From: DASZBX01 sp035943635
Lineage (GTDB): Bacteria; Actinomycetota; Actinomycetes; Streptomycetales; Catenulisporaceae
Assembly: GCA_035943635.1 (NCBI GenBank)
Contig: DASZBX010000105.1
Span: 62,001-126,000 of the forward strand
Length of the DNA: 64,000 nucleotides
Direction of reading: 5' to 3'
Position 1 is the stretch's first letter. Every line of letters starts with the position of its first letter. The notes beneath the pieces are model-generated. The model did not search any database. It saw only the letters and a list, made by a program, of their open reading frames with translations, and was not told where the DNA came from. The translations under genes and the position numbers were made by a program. Positions 24,941-32,885 of this stretch are shown here, piece after piece.

Positions 24941-25669
24941 GTGCCCCACTCGCTGGTATTGAATGCGTCCTACGAGCCGCTGTGCGTCGTACCACAACGC
25001 CGCGCGGTGATCCTGATCCTCAATAACAAGGCCGTCACCCTGGAGGAGTCGGGCCTGCGCCTGCACGCCGCCTCGGTCGAGCTGCCTGCACCCTCGGTGA
25101 TCAAGCTGACCCGGTACGTGCGCATCCCCGCGCGCCGAGGGGTGCCGCTGACCCGGCGGGCGATCTTCGCCCGGGACGGCGGCCGCTGCGTCTACTGCGA
25201 CGCGCCGGCCACCAGCGTGGACCACGTGATCCCGCGCTCCCGCGGCGGCCAGCACGCCTGGGAGAACGTGGTGTCCTCGTGCCGCCGCTGCAACCACGTC
25301 AAGGCCGACCGGCCGCTGCCGGACCTGGGCTGGCGGATGAAACGGCAGCCGGTCCAGCCGAGGGGTTCCGCCTGGCGGATCCTGTCCTCCGGCCGGACCG
25401 ACCCGAACTGGTTCCCGTATCTGCGCGGATACGGCGCCGACCTGGACCTGTTGCCGTTCGAGCCGCTCGGGCCGGACGGCGTTCTCGTGCCCGGGCCCGG
25501 CGGATACACCGGCCCGACCGTGAGCGCCGCCGTCGTGGTCGCCGCGGCCGCCGCGGCCGCGGCCCGGGCCGCCGCAGCGGGCCTGGGCACCGGTTCCGCC
25601 GGGCGCCGCGGGCCCGCCGCCGTACCGGTCCCGGCCGGTCCGGCCGCGGCGGAGGCGCTGGCCGCGTAA
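24941..25669 (+). CDS. HNH endonuclease family protein
   Basis: A 242-residue protein starting at GTG 24941 behind aggagga (24927-24933). It opens with LVLNASYEPLCVVPQRRAV, the usual N terminus of this actinobacterial HNH group. The nuclease motif is complete: CVYC, SVDHVIPRSRGG, ENVVSSCRRCNHVKADR, giving a two-CxxC zinc site with the catalytic His in DHVIP. The last ~70 residues are low-complexity Ala/Gly/Pro. The group is chromosomal and widely conserved; its substrate is unknown. Confidence 0.9.
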   Translation: MPHSLVLNASYEPLCVVPQRRAVILILNNKAVTLEESGLRLHAASVELPAPSVIKLTRYVRIPARRGVPLTRRAIFARDGGRCVYCDAPATSVDHVIPRSRGGQHAWENVVSSCRRCNHVKADRPLPDLGWRMKRQPVQPRGSAWRILSSGRTDPNWFPYLRGYGADLDLLPFEPLGPDGVLVPGPGGYTGPTVSAAVVVAAAAAAAARAAAAGLGTGSAGRRGPAAVPVPAGPAAAEALAA

Positions 25670-25801
25670 CCCCCGCGAGTGGACGAACGCTAGCCCGTTC
25701 GCGTTATTGTCACGCTGAGTATCTGCCGGCCGCCGCTCCTCACCTGCGGCGGTCGGCGTAGCGGATTCCCGGATCGAACAAACCGTGAGAAATTAGGGCT
25801 C

Positions 25802-28006
25802 GTGAACTTGGGGCAGCACGGCGAGCAGAACGACGGTGCGGTGACCGTGTGGGCCGAATTGGCGCAACTGGCCCGGGAGTACCGGATCGCGACCGAATAC
25901 TACGACTGGCAGGGCCGGCAGACGCAGGTCAGCGCCGCGGCCCTGCGCGCGGTGCTGGCCGCCTTCGAGGTGGACGCGAGCAGTCCGGCCGCGTGCCGGG
26001 CCGCGCTGGCGGCGCACCGGCGCGCGCAGGCGGTGCGCCCGCTGCCGCCGTGCGTGATCGTCCGGCGCAACCGCGGACCGGCGACGGTGGAGATTCGGGT
26101 GCACGCGTCCAGAGGCGTGCGCCCCCTGGTGTGGATGGTGCTGGAGGACGGCGACCACCGTCACGACGTGACCCTGCTGCGCACCGAGCCGAACTATCTG
26201 GACGAGGAACAGCCGCTGGACCGCTCCGGCCTGCCGGAACTGGCCCGGCACGTCTACGCCCTGCCGACCGCGCTGCCGCTGGGCTGGCACACCCTGTACG
26301 CCCAGATGGGTGACACGGTGCACCAGACCCTGGTCGCCGTCGCGCCGGAGCGGCTGACCGACCGGCCCGGCCCGGGCGGCCCGGCCACCGACCGCCGGGC
26401 CTGGGGCTACACGTTGCAGCTGCAGGCCCTGCGCTCGCGCCGGTCCTGGGGGATGGGCGACCTGTCGGACCTGTCCGACCTCGCCGACCTGGCCGGGCAC
26501 GACCTCGGCGCCGGCTTCCTGGTGGTCAACCCGCTGCACGGCTCCAACGGCGTCGCCCCGGTCGACCCCTCCCCGTACCTGCCGGCCACCCGGCGCTTCC
26601 CGGACCCGGTCTACCTGCGGGTCGAGGCCGTGCCGGAGTACGCCTACGCGCCCACCGCGCTGCGCGAACAGGTCGAGGAACTCGCCTCCGACCTGCGCAA
26701 GCTGAACGTCTCCGGCGAGCAGATCGACCGGGACCGGGTCTGGGAGGCCAAGGAGCGGGCGCTGCGGATGCTGTTCCGGCTGCCCCGCACGGCCGGCCGG
26801 GCCGCGGCCTACCGGGCCTACCGGCGGCGCGAGGGCCGGGCCCTGCGCTCGCACGCGACCTGGCTGGCCCTGGCCGCCCGGCACGGCGCGGACACCGGCA
26901 TCTGGCCGGCCTCCCTGCAGCGCCCGGACGCCCCGGCGGTGGCCGAGTTCAGCCGGGTCGAAGCCGGCGAGGTCGACTTCCACAGCTGGCTGCAGTGGCT
27001 GCTGGACGAGCAGCTGGCCGCGGTCCGGGCGCACTGCCGCGAGGCCGGGATGGTCTACGGGATCTTCCACGACCTGGCCGTCGGCGCCCAGGCGCACGGC
27101 GCGGACACCTGGGCCGACGCCGCGGTGTACGCCCGCGGGGTGACCGTCGGGGCCCCGGCGGACGAGTTCAACCAGATGGGCCAGGACTGGGCCTCGCGCC
27201 CCTGGCGGCCGGACCGGCTGGCCGAGGCCGGGTACCAGCCGTACCGGCAGATGCTGGCCGGGGTGCTGCGGCACGCCGACGGCCTGCGGATGGACCACGT
27301 GATGAGCCTGTTCCGGCTCTGGTGGGTCCCGGCCGGCTCCCCGCCGAGCGCGGGCACCTATGTGCACTACGACCACGACGCGATGCTCGCCGTGCTGACC
27401 CTGGAAGCGCACCGGGCCGGCGCGATGATCGTGGGCGAGGACCTGGGCACGGTCGAACCGCAGGTCCGGGCGGCGCTGGCCGACCGCGGCGTGTACGGCA
27501 CGAACGTGCTCTGGTTCGAGCGCGACGAACACGGCGCCCCGCTGCCCCCGTCCCGGTGGCGGGAGACCTGCCTGGCCGCGGTGACCACGCACGACCTGCC
27601 CCCGGCGGCCGCCTCGCTGACCGGCTCGCACCTGGACCTGCGGGCCGAGCTCGGCCTGCTGACCCGGCCGCTGGACCAGGAGAAGGAGCTGGACCGGGCC
27701 GCGGTCGAGTCCTGGCTCGACCAGCTGCGCCGGCTCGGCCTGCTGCGCCGCGGCGCGGGCGAGCAGGAGACGGTCGAGGCCCTGCACCGGTTCCTGGCCT
27801 GGACCCCGGCCCGGATGATCGGGGTCTACCTGCCGGACGCGGTCGGCGACCAGCGCCCGCACAACCTGCCCGGCACGTCCGGGGACACCTATCCGAACTG
27901 GCGGCTGCCGCTGGCGGACGGGCAGGGCCGGCCGGTGCTGCTCGACGACCTGGCCACCCATCCCCGGGTCCGGTCCCTGGCCCGGGTGCTGCGCACGCTC
28001 GCCTGA
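25802..28006 (+). CDS. malQ: 4-alpha-glucanotransferase (amylomaltase)
   Basis: A 734-residue GH77 enzyme that transfers alpha-1,4-glucan segments between maltodextrins in the cytoplasm. The catalytic nucleophile lies in ADGLRMDHVMSLFRLWW, the acid/base in IVGEDLGTVEP, and the transition-state Asp in TTHDLP. The ending includes NLPGTSGDTYPNWRLPL, typical of MalQ. The ~150-residue N-terminal extension is the actinobacterial form. GTG 25802 is taken as start, though the upstream region has no strong Shine-Dalgarno. It stands alone, between the HNH gene and a small membrane protein gene. Confidence 0.95.
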   Translation: MNLGQHGEQNDGAVTVWAELAQLAREYRIATEYYDWQGRQTQVSAAALRAVLAAFEVDASSPAACRAALAAHRRAQAVRPLPPCVIVRRNRGPATVEIRVHASRGVRPLVWMVLEDGDHRHDVTLLRTEPNYLDEEQPLDRSGLPELARHVYALPTALPLGWHTLYAQMGDTVHQTLVAVAPERLTDRPGPGGPATDRRAWGYTLQLQALRSRRSWGMGDLSDLSDLADLAGHDLGAGFLVVNPLHGSNGVAPVDPSPYLPATRRFPDPVYLRVEAVPEYAYAPTALREQVEELASDLRKLNVSGEQIDRDRVWEAKERALRMLFRLPRTAGRAAAYRAYRRREGRALRSHATWLALAARHGADTGIWPASLQRPDAPAVAEFSRVEAGEVDFHSWLQWLLDEQLAAVRAHCREAGMVYGIFHDLAVGAQAHGADTWADAAVYARGVTVGAPADEFNQMGQDWASRPWRPDRLAEAGYQPYRQMLAGVLRHADGLRMDHVMSLFRLWWVPAGSPPSAGTYVHYDHDAMLAVLTLEAHRAGAMIVGEDLGTVEPQVRAALADRGVYGTNVLWFERDEHGAPLPPSRWRETCLAAVTTHDLPPAAASLTGSHLDLRAELGLLTRPLDQEKELDRAAVESWLDQLRRLGLLRRGAGEQETVEALHRFLAWTPARMIGVYLPDAVGDQRPHNLPGTSGDTYPNWRLPLADGQGRPVLLDDLATHPRVRSLARVLRTLA

Positions 28007-28187
28007 GCCCGGGCCGGACGGTCCGTCGGCGGTCCGGCCCGGCTCGGCGGATGCCCGGGCCGGACCGGCCTGGCCGGGCCGTGCATATCGGATCCGCCGG
28101 TGCGAACCGGACACCGCGCGCAACCCCGGCTCGCCTGAATGGGCACCTGGGCGCGTGGCCGAAACCCGGCTGAGCTAACGTGGTGTC

Positions 28188-28631
28188 GTGCCCATCACAT
28201 CTCCCTATAGCACCGGCGCCCGGACCGGCGGCCCGGCCCGGGTCCGCGCGGCTCTGCGGGCCGGCACGGCCGCCGCGCTGACCAGCGTTCCGCTGCTCGC
28301 AGCCGGTACCGCGCTCGCGGCCACCCACCCCTACGACGGCGAGGACTCGGGCTCCGGCCTGACCATCCTGCAGACCATCGGGATCTACGTCTGCATCCCG
28401 CTCGGCCTGTTCCTGCTGATCTCCTTCCTGGTGCTGGCGCCGGGCTGGATCAAGGGCGACCGCAACCGGCGCGAGGTCGGCTGGACCGGCCAGGCGCAGC
28501 CGGCCGGGGCCGGCGCACCGGCCGTCGCCGCCACCCCGGCCTCCGCGGCCAAGGAACTGGAAGGCCAGGAGTCCGCCACCTCCGGCGCGGGTGCCACGAC
28601 CGGCGGGGCCAGCGGAACATGGCAGAACTGA
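28188..28631 (+). CDS. Small membrane protein, possibly CtaJ-like
   Basis: A 147-residue protein starting at GTG 28188. A hydrophobic stretch at ~20-45 ending in TALAATHP could be a signal peptide, followed by a second strong helix (LQTIGIYVCIPLGLFLLISF, residues ~60-85), then APGWIKGDRNRREVGWTG and an Ala/Gly-rich disordered tail. The single-helix layout with a short PGW motif resembles the small actinobacterial cytochrome-oxidase subunit CtaJ, but I cannot confirm this. It overlaps the next gene by 13 bases. Confidence 0.6.
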   Translation: MPITSPYSTGARTGGPARVRAALRAGTAAALTSVPLLAAGTALAATHPYDGEDSGSGLTILQTIGIYVCIPLGLFLLISFLVLAPGWIKGDRNRREVGWTGQAQPAGAGAPAVAATPASAAKELEGQESATSGAGATTGGASGTWQN

Positions 28632-28981
28632 TCCAGTCCAGCCAGATCAGCCGGGCCGTTCTGATCGCCGAACGGCGCACCGAGCTGAACTGGTCGGTCT
28701 TCGTCGGCGACCTCGGCGAGCAGCCCCGGGCCGTGGCCGAGTCGCGGCACGCCGCGATCGGGCCGACCGCGGCCAAGACCGTGCTGATCGCGGTGGACCC
28801 GGACCGCCGCCAGTTGGAGATAGTGACCGGGGAACGGGCCCGGACCGTGCTCGACGACCGCGCCTGCGCGCTGGCCGCGGTGTCGATGACCGGTACCTTC
28901 GCGGTACGCGACCTCGACGGCGGGATCGCCCGGGGCATCCTGGCGATGGTCGAGCACGTACGGCGGCCGAAGAAGCACTGA
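28619..28981 (+). CDS. DUF5130 (TPM-like) family protein
   Basis: A 120-residue cytoplasmic-looking protein. The pattern ERRTELNWSVFVGDLGE, TAAKTVLIAVDPDRRQLEIV, TGERARTVLDDRACALA matches what I recall of actinobacterial DUF5130, related to the TPM phosphatase-like fold. Function unknown. ATG 28619 overlaps the previous frame by 13 bases, so the two small proteins are likely co-translated. A strong hairpin follows at 29003. Confidence 0.75.
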   Translation: MAELIQSSQISRAVLIAERRTELNWSVFVGDLGEQPRAVAESRHAAIGPTAAKTVLIAVDPDRRQLEIVTGERARTVLDDRACALAAVSMTGTFAVRDLDGGIARGILAMVEHVRRPKKH

Positions 28982-29002
28982 GGCACAATTCGAGGTACCC
29001 CT

Positions 29003-29037
29003 GAGAGCGCCGGACGGCCACAGCGTCCGGCGCTCTC
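29003..29037 (+). terminator. 14-bp hairpin after the DUF5130 gene
   Basis: Arms 29003-29016 and 29024-29037 are perfectly complementary around 7 bases, 22 bases after the stop codon. No U tract. Confidence 0.8.
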
Positions 29038-29068
29038 GCGCGTCGTCGGCTGGAACTCCCCAGCAAAA

Positions 29069-29119
29069 CGGCTTCGGCCCGGATCCCGCCGCAGTCGAGC
29101 GGGGTCCGGGCCGAAGCCG
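29069..29119 (-). terminator. 21-bp hairpin after the minus-strand hypothetical gene
   Basis: Arms 29069-29089 and 29099-29119 pair over 21 bp with one wobble. On the minus strand it is followed by TTTT (complement of 29065-29068), so it is oriented to stop the gene at 29175-29513. Confidence 0.8.
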
Positions 29120-29174
29120 GTTCGGTGCCGTCGCCGCCGGTTCCGCCGGCCTGCGGCGGAACGGCGTGCGCGGG

Positions 29175-29513
29175 TCAGGAAGCAGCCGGTGCTTCGGCCG
29201 CGGCTTCGGCCGGGGCCGCGGCCTCGGCGCCGACCTCGTGCGCCCGGATGAAATCGTCGCCGAGGACCTCGTGCGCGGCCCGCAGGTGGTCGAGGTCGAC
29301 CTCGCCGTGCTCGGCGGCGTGGCCGTCGAGGGCGCCGAGGATCCGGTCGACCGGTCCGTGGCTGCCGCCGAGCCGCTGCTCGGCGTAGGTGGCGATCCCG
29401 AGCTTGAGGAACAGCTTCGCACCGCGGCGGTGGGTGTTGTACTCCTCGATCGAGTGCTCGGTCTCACTGATGGCCTTCTCGCTGACTTCGAGGGCCTTGG
29501 AGATAAAGCTCAT
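29175..29513 (-). CDS. Hypothetical alpha-helical protein
   Basis: A 112-residue protein with a good Shine-Dalgarno (aggag, complement of 29520-29524) before ATG 29513 and a strong terminator behind it, so it is very likely expressed. The first 45 residues (FISKALEVSEKAISETEHSI) look helical. The rest includes a HAAEHGEVDLDHLRAAHEVL segment and an Ala/Glu/Pro tail. No signal peptide, membrane segment or known domain is seen. I do not recognise the family. Confidence 0.65.
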   Translation of the reverse strand: MSFISKALEVSEKAISETEHSIEEYNTHRRGAKLFLKLGIATYAEQRLGGSHGPVDRILGALDGHAAEHGEVDLDHLRAAHEVLGDDFIRAHEVGAEAAAPAEAAAEAPAAS

Positions 29514-30130
29514 GTGGGGCTCCTACTTGGCAATGCGGGTTGGGAAGGTGCTCCACACCATCCCCCCGGAGAATGACACGCTGATCCGAACTTTACCGCC
29601 ATTTGGGTGATAGCGCGTCAGAGTTGCCGGTGTGGCGGGGGAAAAAGAGACCTAACCTACACACTTCAGGCCCCGCCCCGACGGGAACCTGGCCAGCACC
29701 GGAGCAGCACACGGCGACGTACGGACCCCTACCCGCACCGGCCGGACCGGAACCACTCTGACTCGGTTGGGCCGGATTGGGCCGGACGTGTACTTTTGTG
29801 CCACGAAATCGGTGGTGGGAGCCGGTTCCGGCCTCCTTGCACGCACGACGGACCGGTTCCTCGGCGGAGGTCGGCCGCGAGTGGATCACCATCCGTCATC
29901 CGGCGTACCTGATCAGTTGCCGGGCGATCCGGCGGGTCCGCGGGGGTCTGGCAGCGGATCAGCACAATGCCCGACTAAAGTAGACATTTCCGGTGTCGAT
30001 AAAAGTCCGGCCATTATGGGAAAATGAAGCGCGCTGCGCTTGTTGCCGGTTCCGGCCTAAGTAATGTCCGCAGATTTTTCGGCGATGCCGCGCGCACGCG
30101 ACATAGTGGGTCCGGGCGTGCCACACTAAT
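29514..30130. other. Gene-poor stretch before the 6C RNA
   Basis: No protein gene is supported; several short frames have no Shine-Dalgarno or family features. It is somewhat AT-richer than average (notably 29985-30030 and 30060-30080). It should contain the promoters of the minus-strand gene and of the 6C RNA. Confidence 0.4.
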
Positions 30131-30240
30131 GGTGTATCAGGCATCCCCCCAGCCTGATCCCAACCCGAGGTGAAGTTGTCCCTCGGCGCCCCGGCTTCGC
30201 GACTCCCCCCCAAGTGAAGCCGGGGCACTTCTCTTCTCCC
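30131..30240 (+). ncRNA. 6C RNA
   Basis: Two stem-loops each present a run of six or more C in the loop, the defining feature of the actinobacterial 6C small RNA. The first is atcaggc (30136-30142) with gcctgat (30152-30158), loop with CCCCCC. The last is gccccggcttc (30188-30198) with gaagccggggc (30216-30226), loop with CCCCCCC. A small cgagg/cctcg hairpin lies between (30166-30185), and a pyrimidine-rich tail (acttctcttctccc) follows. 6C (B11 in mycobacteria) regulates mRNAs by pairing its C-rich loops with G-rich ribosome-binding sites. Exact 5' and 3' ends are estimates. Confidence 0.9.
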
Positions 30241-30247
30241 GCCTCGA

Positions 30248-30867
30248 TCAGCCGGTGGCCGAGCTGTCGCCGAGGGCCGCCGCGGCAGGGGAGGAGGCAG
30301 CCGGATGGGCCGCGGCCGGAGCGTGACCGTGGTCGTGTTCCAGGCCAGGCAGTCGCCGACGAACCAGCAGACTCCGCCGACCGCCCCGACGACCATGGCG
30401 GCGATCCGTGCGCCCCGCACCTGGTCGTGGGGCACGGCCCGCCGGGCGGCTCGGGTGGTCCAGGTGATCCCGGTCAGGCAGATCCCGCCGAGCACGGTCG
30501 CGAAGAACCTGCCGAGCGGAAAGTGGTCCACCGCCGGGAGCAGGTGCGAGAAGTCCGTCCGGAAGACGTCGAGGTTCCGAACCACCGAGACGGCCGTGAA
30601 CCCGACGGCCATCCCGACCGTGAGGCTGCGAGCCCGGTTCAGCAAGAGCAGCACGCCGATGACGACGAGACTGCCGTCCGCGGCCGCGAAGTCCAGGTCC
30701 AGGACCACGCTTCGGTAGGCCCAGGAGCCGCCGGACACGGCGAACGGCGCGGCCAGGCCCAACAGCCCGCCCGCCAACAGGAACCAGCCCGCGAACAGAC
30801 GCGCCCAGAGGCTTTCGGCGGCGGGGTCGTCTATGTCGCCCGGTTCGTTGCTGGGCTCGGCTGACAT
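30248..30867 (-). CDS. Integral membrane protein, unknown; 3' end uncertain
   Basis: ATG 30867 follows ggaggag. The first ~190 residues hold about five predicted helices (ARLFAGWFLLAGGLLGLAAP, GSLVVIGVLLLLNRA, FFATVLGGICLTGITW, AAMVVGAVGGVCWFVGD), with a conserved-looking FSHLLPAVDHFPLGRFF between. The family is unknown to me. The annotated frame does not stop until 29959, which would run antisense through the 6C RNA. A -1/+1 shift near 30310 would instead end the protein at 30248, just outside the RNA gene. I give 30248 as the likely original end; the frame as sequenced continues to 29959. Confidence 0.5.
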
Positions 30868-30980
30868 GGTGGTCTCCTCCCGCGAAAAAGGTCGCCACAA
30901 AATAGCAGAGCGCTTTCTCGCCCGGGCGCCAGGAATCGAAGCGTCACCAACGGCGAGAGACGGACGCGCCGGGATCCGGA

Positions 30981-31640
30981 TCAGAACAACCGGGAATCCA
31001 CATCGTCGAACCCGCGCAGCACGTCATAGTCCAACACCGCACAGGCAATCCCACGGTCCGTGGCCAGCACCCGGGCCTGCGGCTTGATCTCCTGCGCGGC
31101 GAACATCCCACTGACCGGGGCGAGCAGCGGGTCGCGGTTGAGCAGTTCCAGATACCGGGTCAGTTGTTCCACGCCGTCGATCCCGCCACGCCGCTTGATC
31201 TCCACCGCCACGGTCGCGCCGTCCGCGTCGCGGCAGAGCAGGTCGACCGGGCCGATCGCGGTCGGGTACTCGCGCCGGATCAGCTGCCAGCCCTGCCCGA
31301 GGGTCTCGATCTGGGCGGCGAGCAACTCCTGCAGGTGCGACTCGACGCCGTCCTTCTGCAGGCCCGGGTCGATGCCGAGGTCGTGCCGGGAGTCGTGGAA
31401 CACCTCCTCGAGGGTGATCACCAACTGCTCGCCCGCCTTGTTGGTCACGGTCCACACGTTGTCCGACTCCTTGAGCGAACAGGGCGGGGACATCCAGTTC
31501 AGCGGCTTGTAGGAACCGCCGTCCGAGTGGACCAGGACGCTGCCGTCCGCTTTGACCAGGAGCAGCCGGCGGGCGCTGGGCAGGTGGGCGCTGAGCCGGC
31601 CGGCGTAGTCGACGTTGCATTGGGCGATGACGAGGCGCAT
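30981..31640 (-). CDS. nucS: Endonuclease NucS (EndoMS), mismatch repair
   Basis: A 219-residue NucS, the non-canonical mismatch-repair nuclease of actinobacteria, which cuts both strands at G-T, G-G and T-T mismatches. The N-terminal domain (MRLVIAQCNVDYAGRLSAHL) is followed by the RecB-like nuclease core: EREY-type RREYPTAIGPVDLLCRD with the catalytic Asp, then VAVEIKRRGGIDGVEQLTRY with the EIK motif. The C-terminal GFDDVDSRLF resembles the beta-clamp-binding tail of the family. No mutS/mutL is in the window, as expected. Order nucS - SCO5389-like gene follows Streptomyces. Confidence 0.96.
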   Translation of the reverse strand: MRLVIAQCNVDYAGRLSAHLPSARRLLLVKADGSVLVHSDGGSYKPLNWMSPPCSLKESDNVWTVTNKAGEQLVITLEEVFHDSRHDLGIDPGLQKDGVESHLQELLAAQIETLGQGWQLIRREYPTAIGPVDLLCRDADGATVAVEIKRRGGIDGVEQLTRYLELLNRDPLLAPVSGMFAAQEIKPQARVLATDRGIACAVLDYDVLRGFDDVDSRLF

Positions 31641-32015
31641 GGGCCAAGGCTATAACGGCGGCCGGGCTCGCTCGGCCGGAACGCGGCAGCCGCCGGGCGG
31701 GTCCGGCCGGCGTCCGGCCGGGGACCGATCCGGGCCGGGCCGGATGTCAGGGCCGGAACACCGTGGTCGGTCGCCCTCCCGGCGCTCGGGCGGCGCGCAG
31801 AAGGCAGATAAACGATACATATGCTCTATGAGCCCCCTGATCATTGGATATCCGCTCATGCATGCTTCAGGAAACGCCTTTCGCCAGGTGTGAGGCGCCC
31901 GCCGGCGGGTCATTCAAGTGGTGTGGCGCCGAGCCGGTGTCCGCAACCGCTAACGAAATGAGTCGACCGGTCTTCGCCGCACCGGCTGCCGCCGGAGGAA
32001 GTCAGGAGGAGGGAC
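31641..32015. other. Divergent intergenic region nucS / SCO5389-like gene
   Basis: No gene supported. It includes an AT-richer stretch at 31805-31870 that should carry promoter elements. An upstream in-frame extension of the following gene is not credible because the Shine-Dalgarno lies at 32004. Confidence 0.4.
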
Positions 32016-32420
32016 GTGTCCCTGGAGGTATCTGCCGGCCTGCTGGCCACCGCGGAGGCCGGCGAGGTCTCCGACGAGGACTTCGCCGAGTGCGTACGCG
32101 TCTCGTTGCCGTACGCCTGGCAGCTGGTCAGCGAGCTGTCGACCAGGCTGCACGTCCAGGGCGGCCCCTTCGTGGACAACACCGAGCCGCCGCGGACCGG
32201 CGCGGAGCGCGGCCAGCTGCTGCACGCCCTGGCCTCCGACGCGATCCGCGGCTGCCTGGAACGGTACTTCGGCGTGCGGCTGGCGTTCCAGAACTGCCAC
32301 CGGGTCGCGGTCTTCCCGGCCTCGGACGGCCAGGCCGGGATGGAGTCCGGCTCGTATCTGCGCTTCGTCTCGCCGCGGGCGCAACTGCTCAACCAGTCGC
32401 CTGAGCTGCGCACCTGCTGA
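32016..32420 (+). CDS. SCO5389-family conserved hypothetical protein
   Basis: A 134-residue cytoplasmic protein starting at GTG 32016 behind aggaggag. The sequence (DEDFAECVRVSLPYAWQLVS, SDAIRGCLERYFGVRLAFQN, CHRVAVFP, SPRAQLLNQSPELR) strongly matches the conserved Streptomyces family next to nucS that I recall as SCO5389. It is entirely uncharacterised. Conservation of CHRVAVFP suggests a folded functional core. A hairpin at 32645-32675 probably ends its transcript. Confidence 0.8.
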   Translation: MSLEVSAGLLATAEAGEVSDEDFAECVRVSLPYAWQLVSELSTRLHVQGGPFVDNTEPPRTGAERGQLLHALASDAIRGCLERYFGVRLAFQNCHRVAVFPASDGQAGMESGSYLRFVSPRAQLLNQSPELRTC

Positions 32421-32885
32421 ACCGCCGCGGGCCGGCGGGGAGCGGGATGCGGGCGGGCCCGGCCGGAGCCGGACCCGTGGAGTCGTCACGCTGAGGAAAG
32501 GATGTGGTCGATCGGACGGTGCTCGCTGTGGTGGTGCGCAGGAAGCTCGACCACCAGGCGGGGAGATACCGTGCGCCGCGCGCCGGGGACGTCGTGGAGG
32601 ACGTCGCCGGCGGGGACTCGCGGCCGGGCGGAATCGGTGGGAACGGCAGGGCCGGGCGGGCTACCCGGCCCTGCCGAGCTGTGCGGGGGATCGCGGGCCG
32701 GGGATCACGGGAGCCAACCGTCCAACCGCCCACCCGTTCGGCTGTGTCGGCGCTCACAGTGCGGTCACGGGGGCTGGTGGGCCGCGCCGGGGATGGGGAT
32801 ACTGGCGAGTAACAATGACACCCAACGCAGCGGCCGTACCGAGACGGCTCGGACGGCACTGAGCCCGGAAGCGAGGCAGTCCGCG
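32421..32885. other. Intergenic region with hairpin, before the dehydrogenase gene
   Basis: A GTG at 32504 behind gaggaaag opens a 102-codon frame rich in Arg/Gly, but it reads straight through a perfect hairpin (32645-32675) and has no family features. I do not call it a gene. The rest should hold the promoter of the 3-hydroxyacyl-CoA dehydrogenase gene. Confidence 0.4.
32645..32675 (+). terminator. 12-bp hairpin
   Basis: Arms 32645-32656 and 32664-32675 pair perfectly around 7 bases. Probable terminator for the SCO5389-like gene. Confidence 0.65.

Noticed and set aside
25793..28123. A 776-codon open frame antisense to malQ
   Set aside because: Arg/Gly/Pro-rich translation with no family motif; malQ on the plus strand is unambiguous.
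32504..32812. GTG-started frame with a fair Shine-Dalgarno before the dehydrogenase gene
   Set aside because: It reads through a perfect 12-bp terminator-like hairpin and shows no conserved features.
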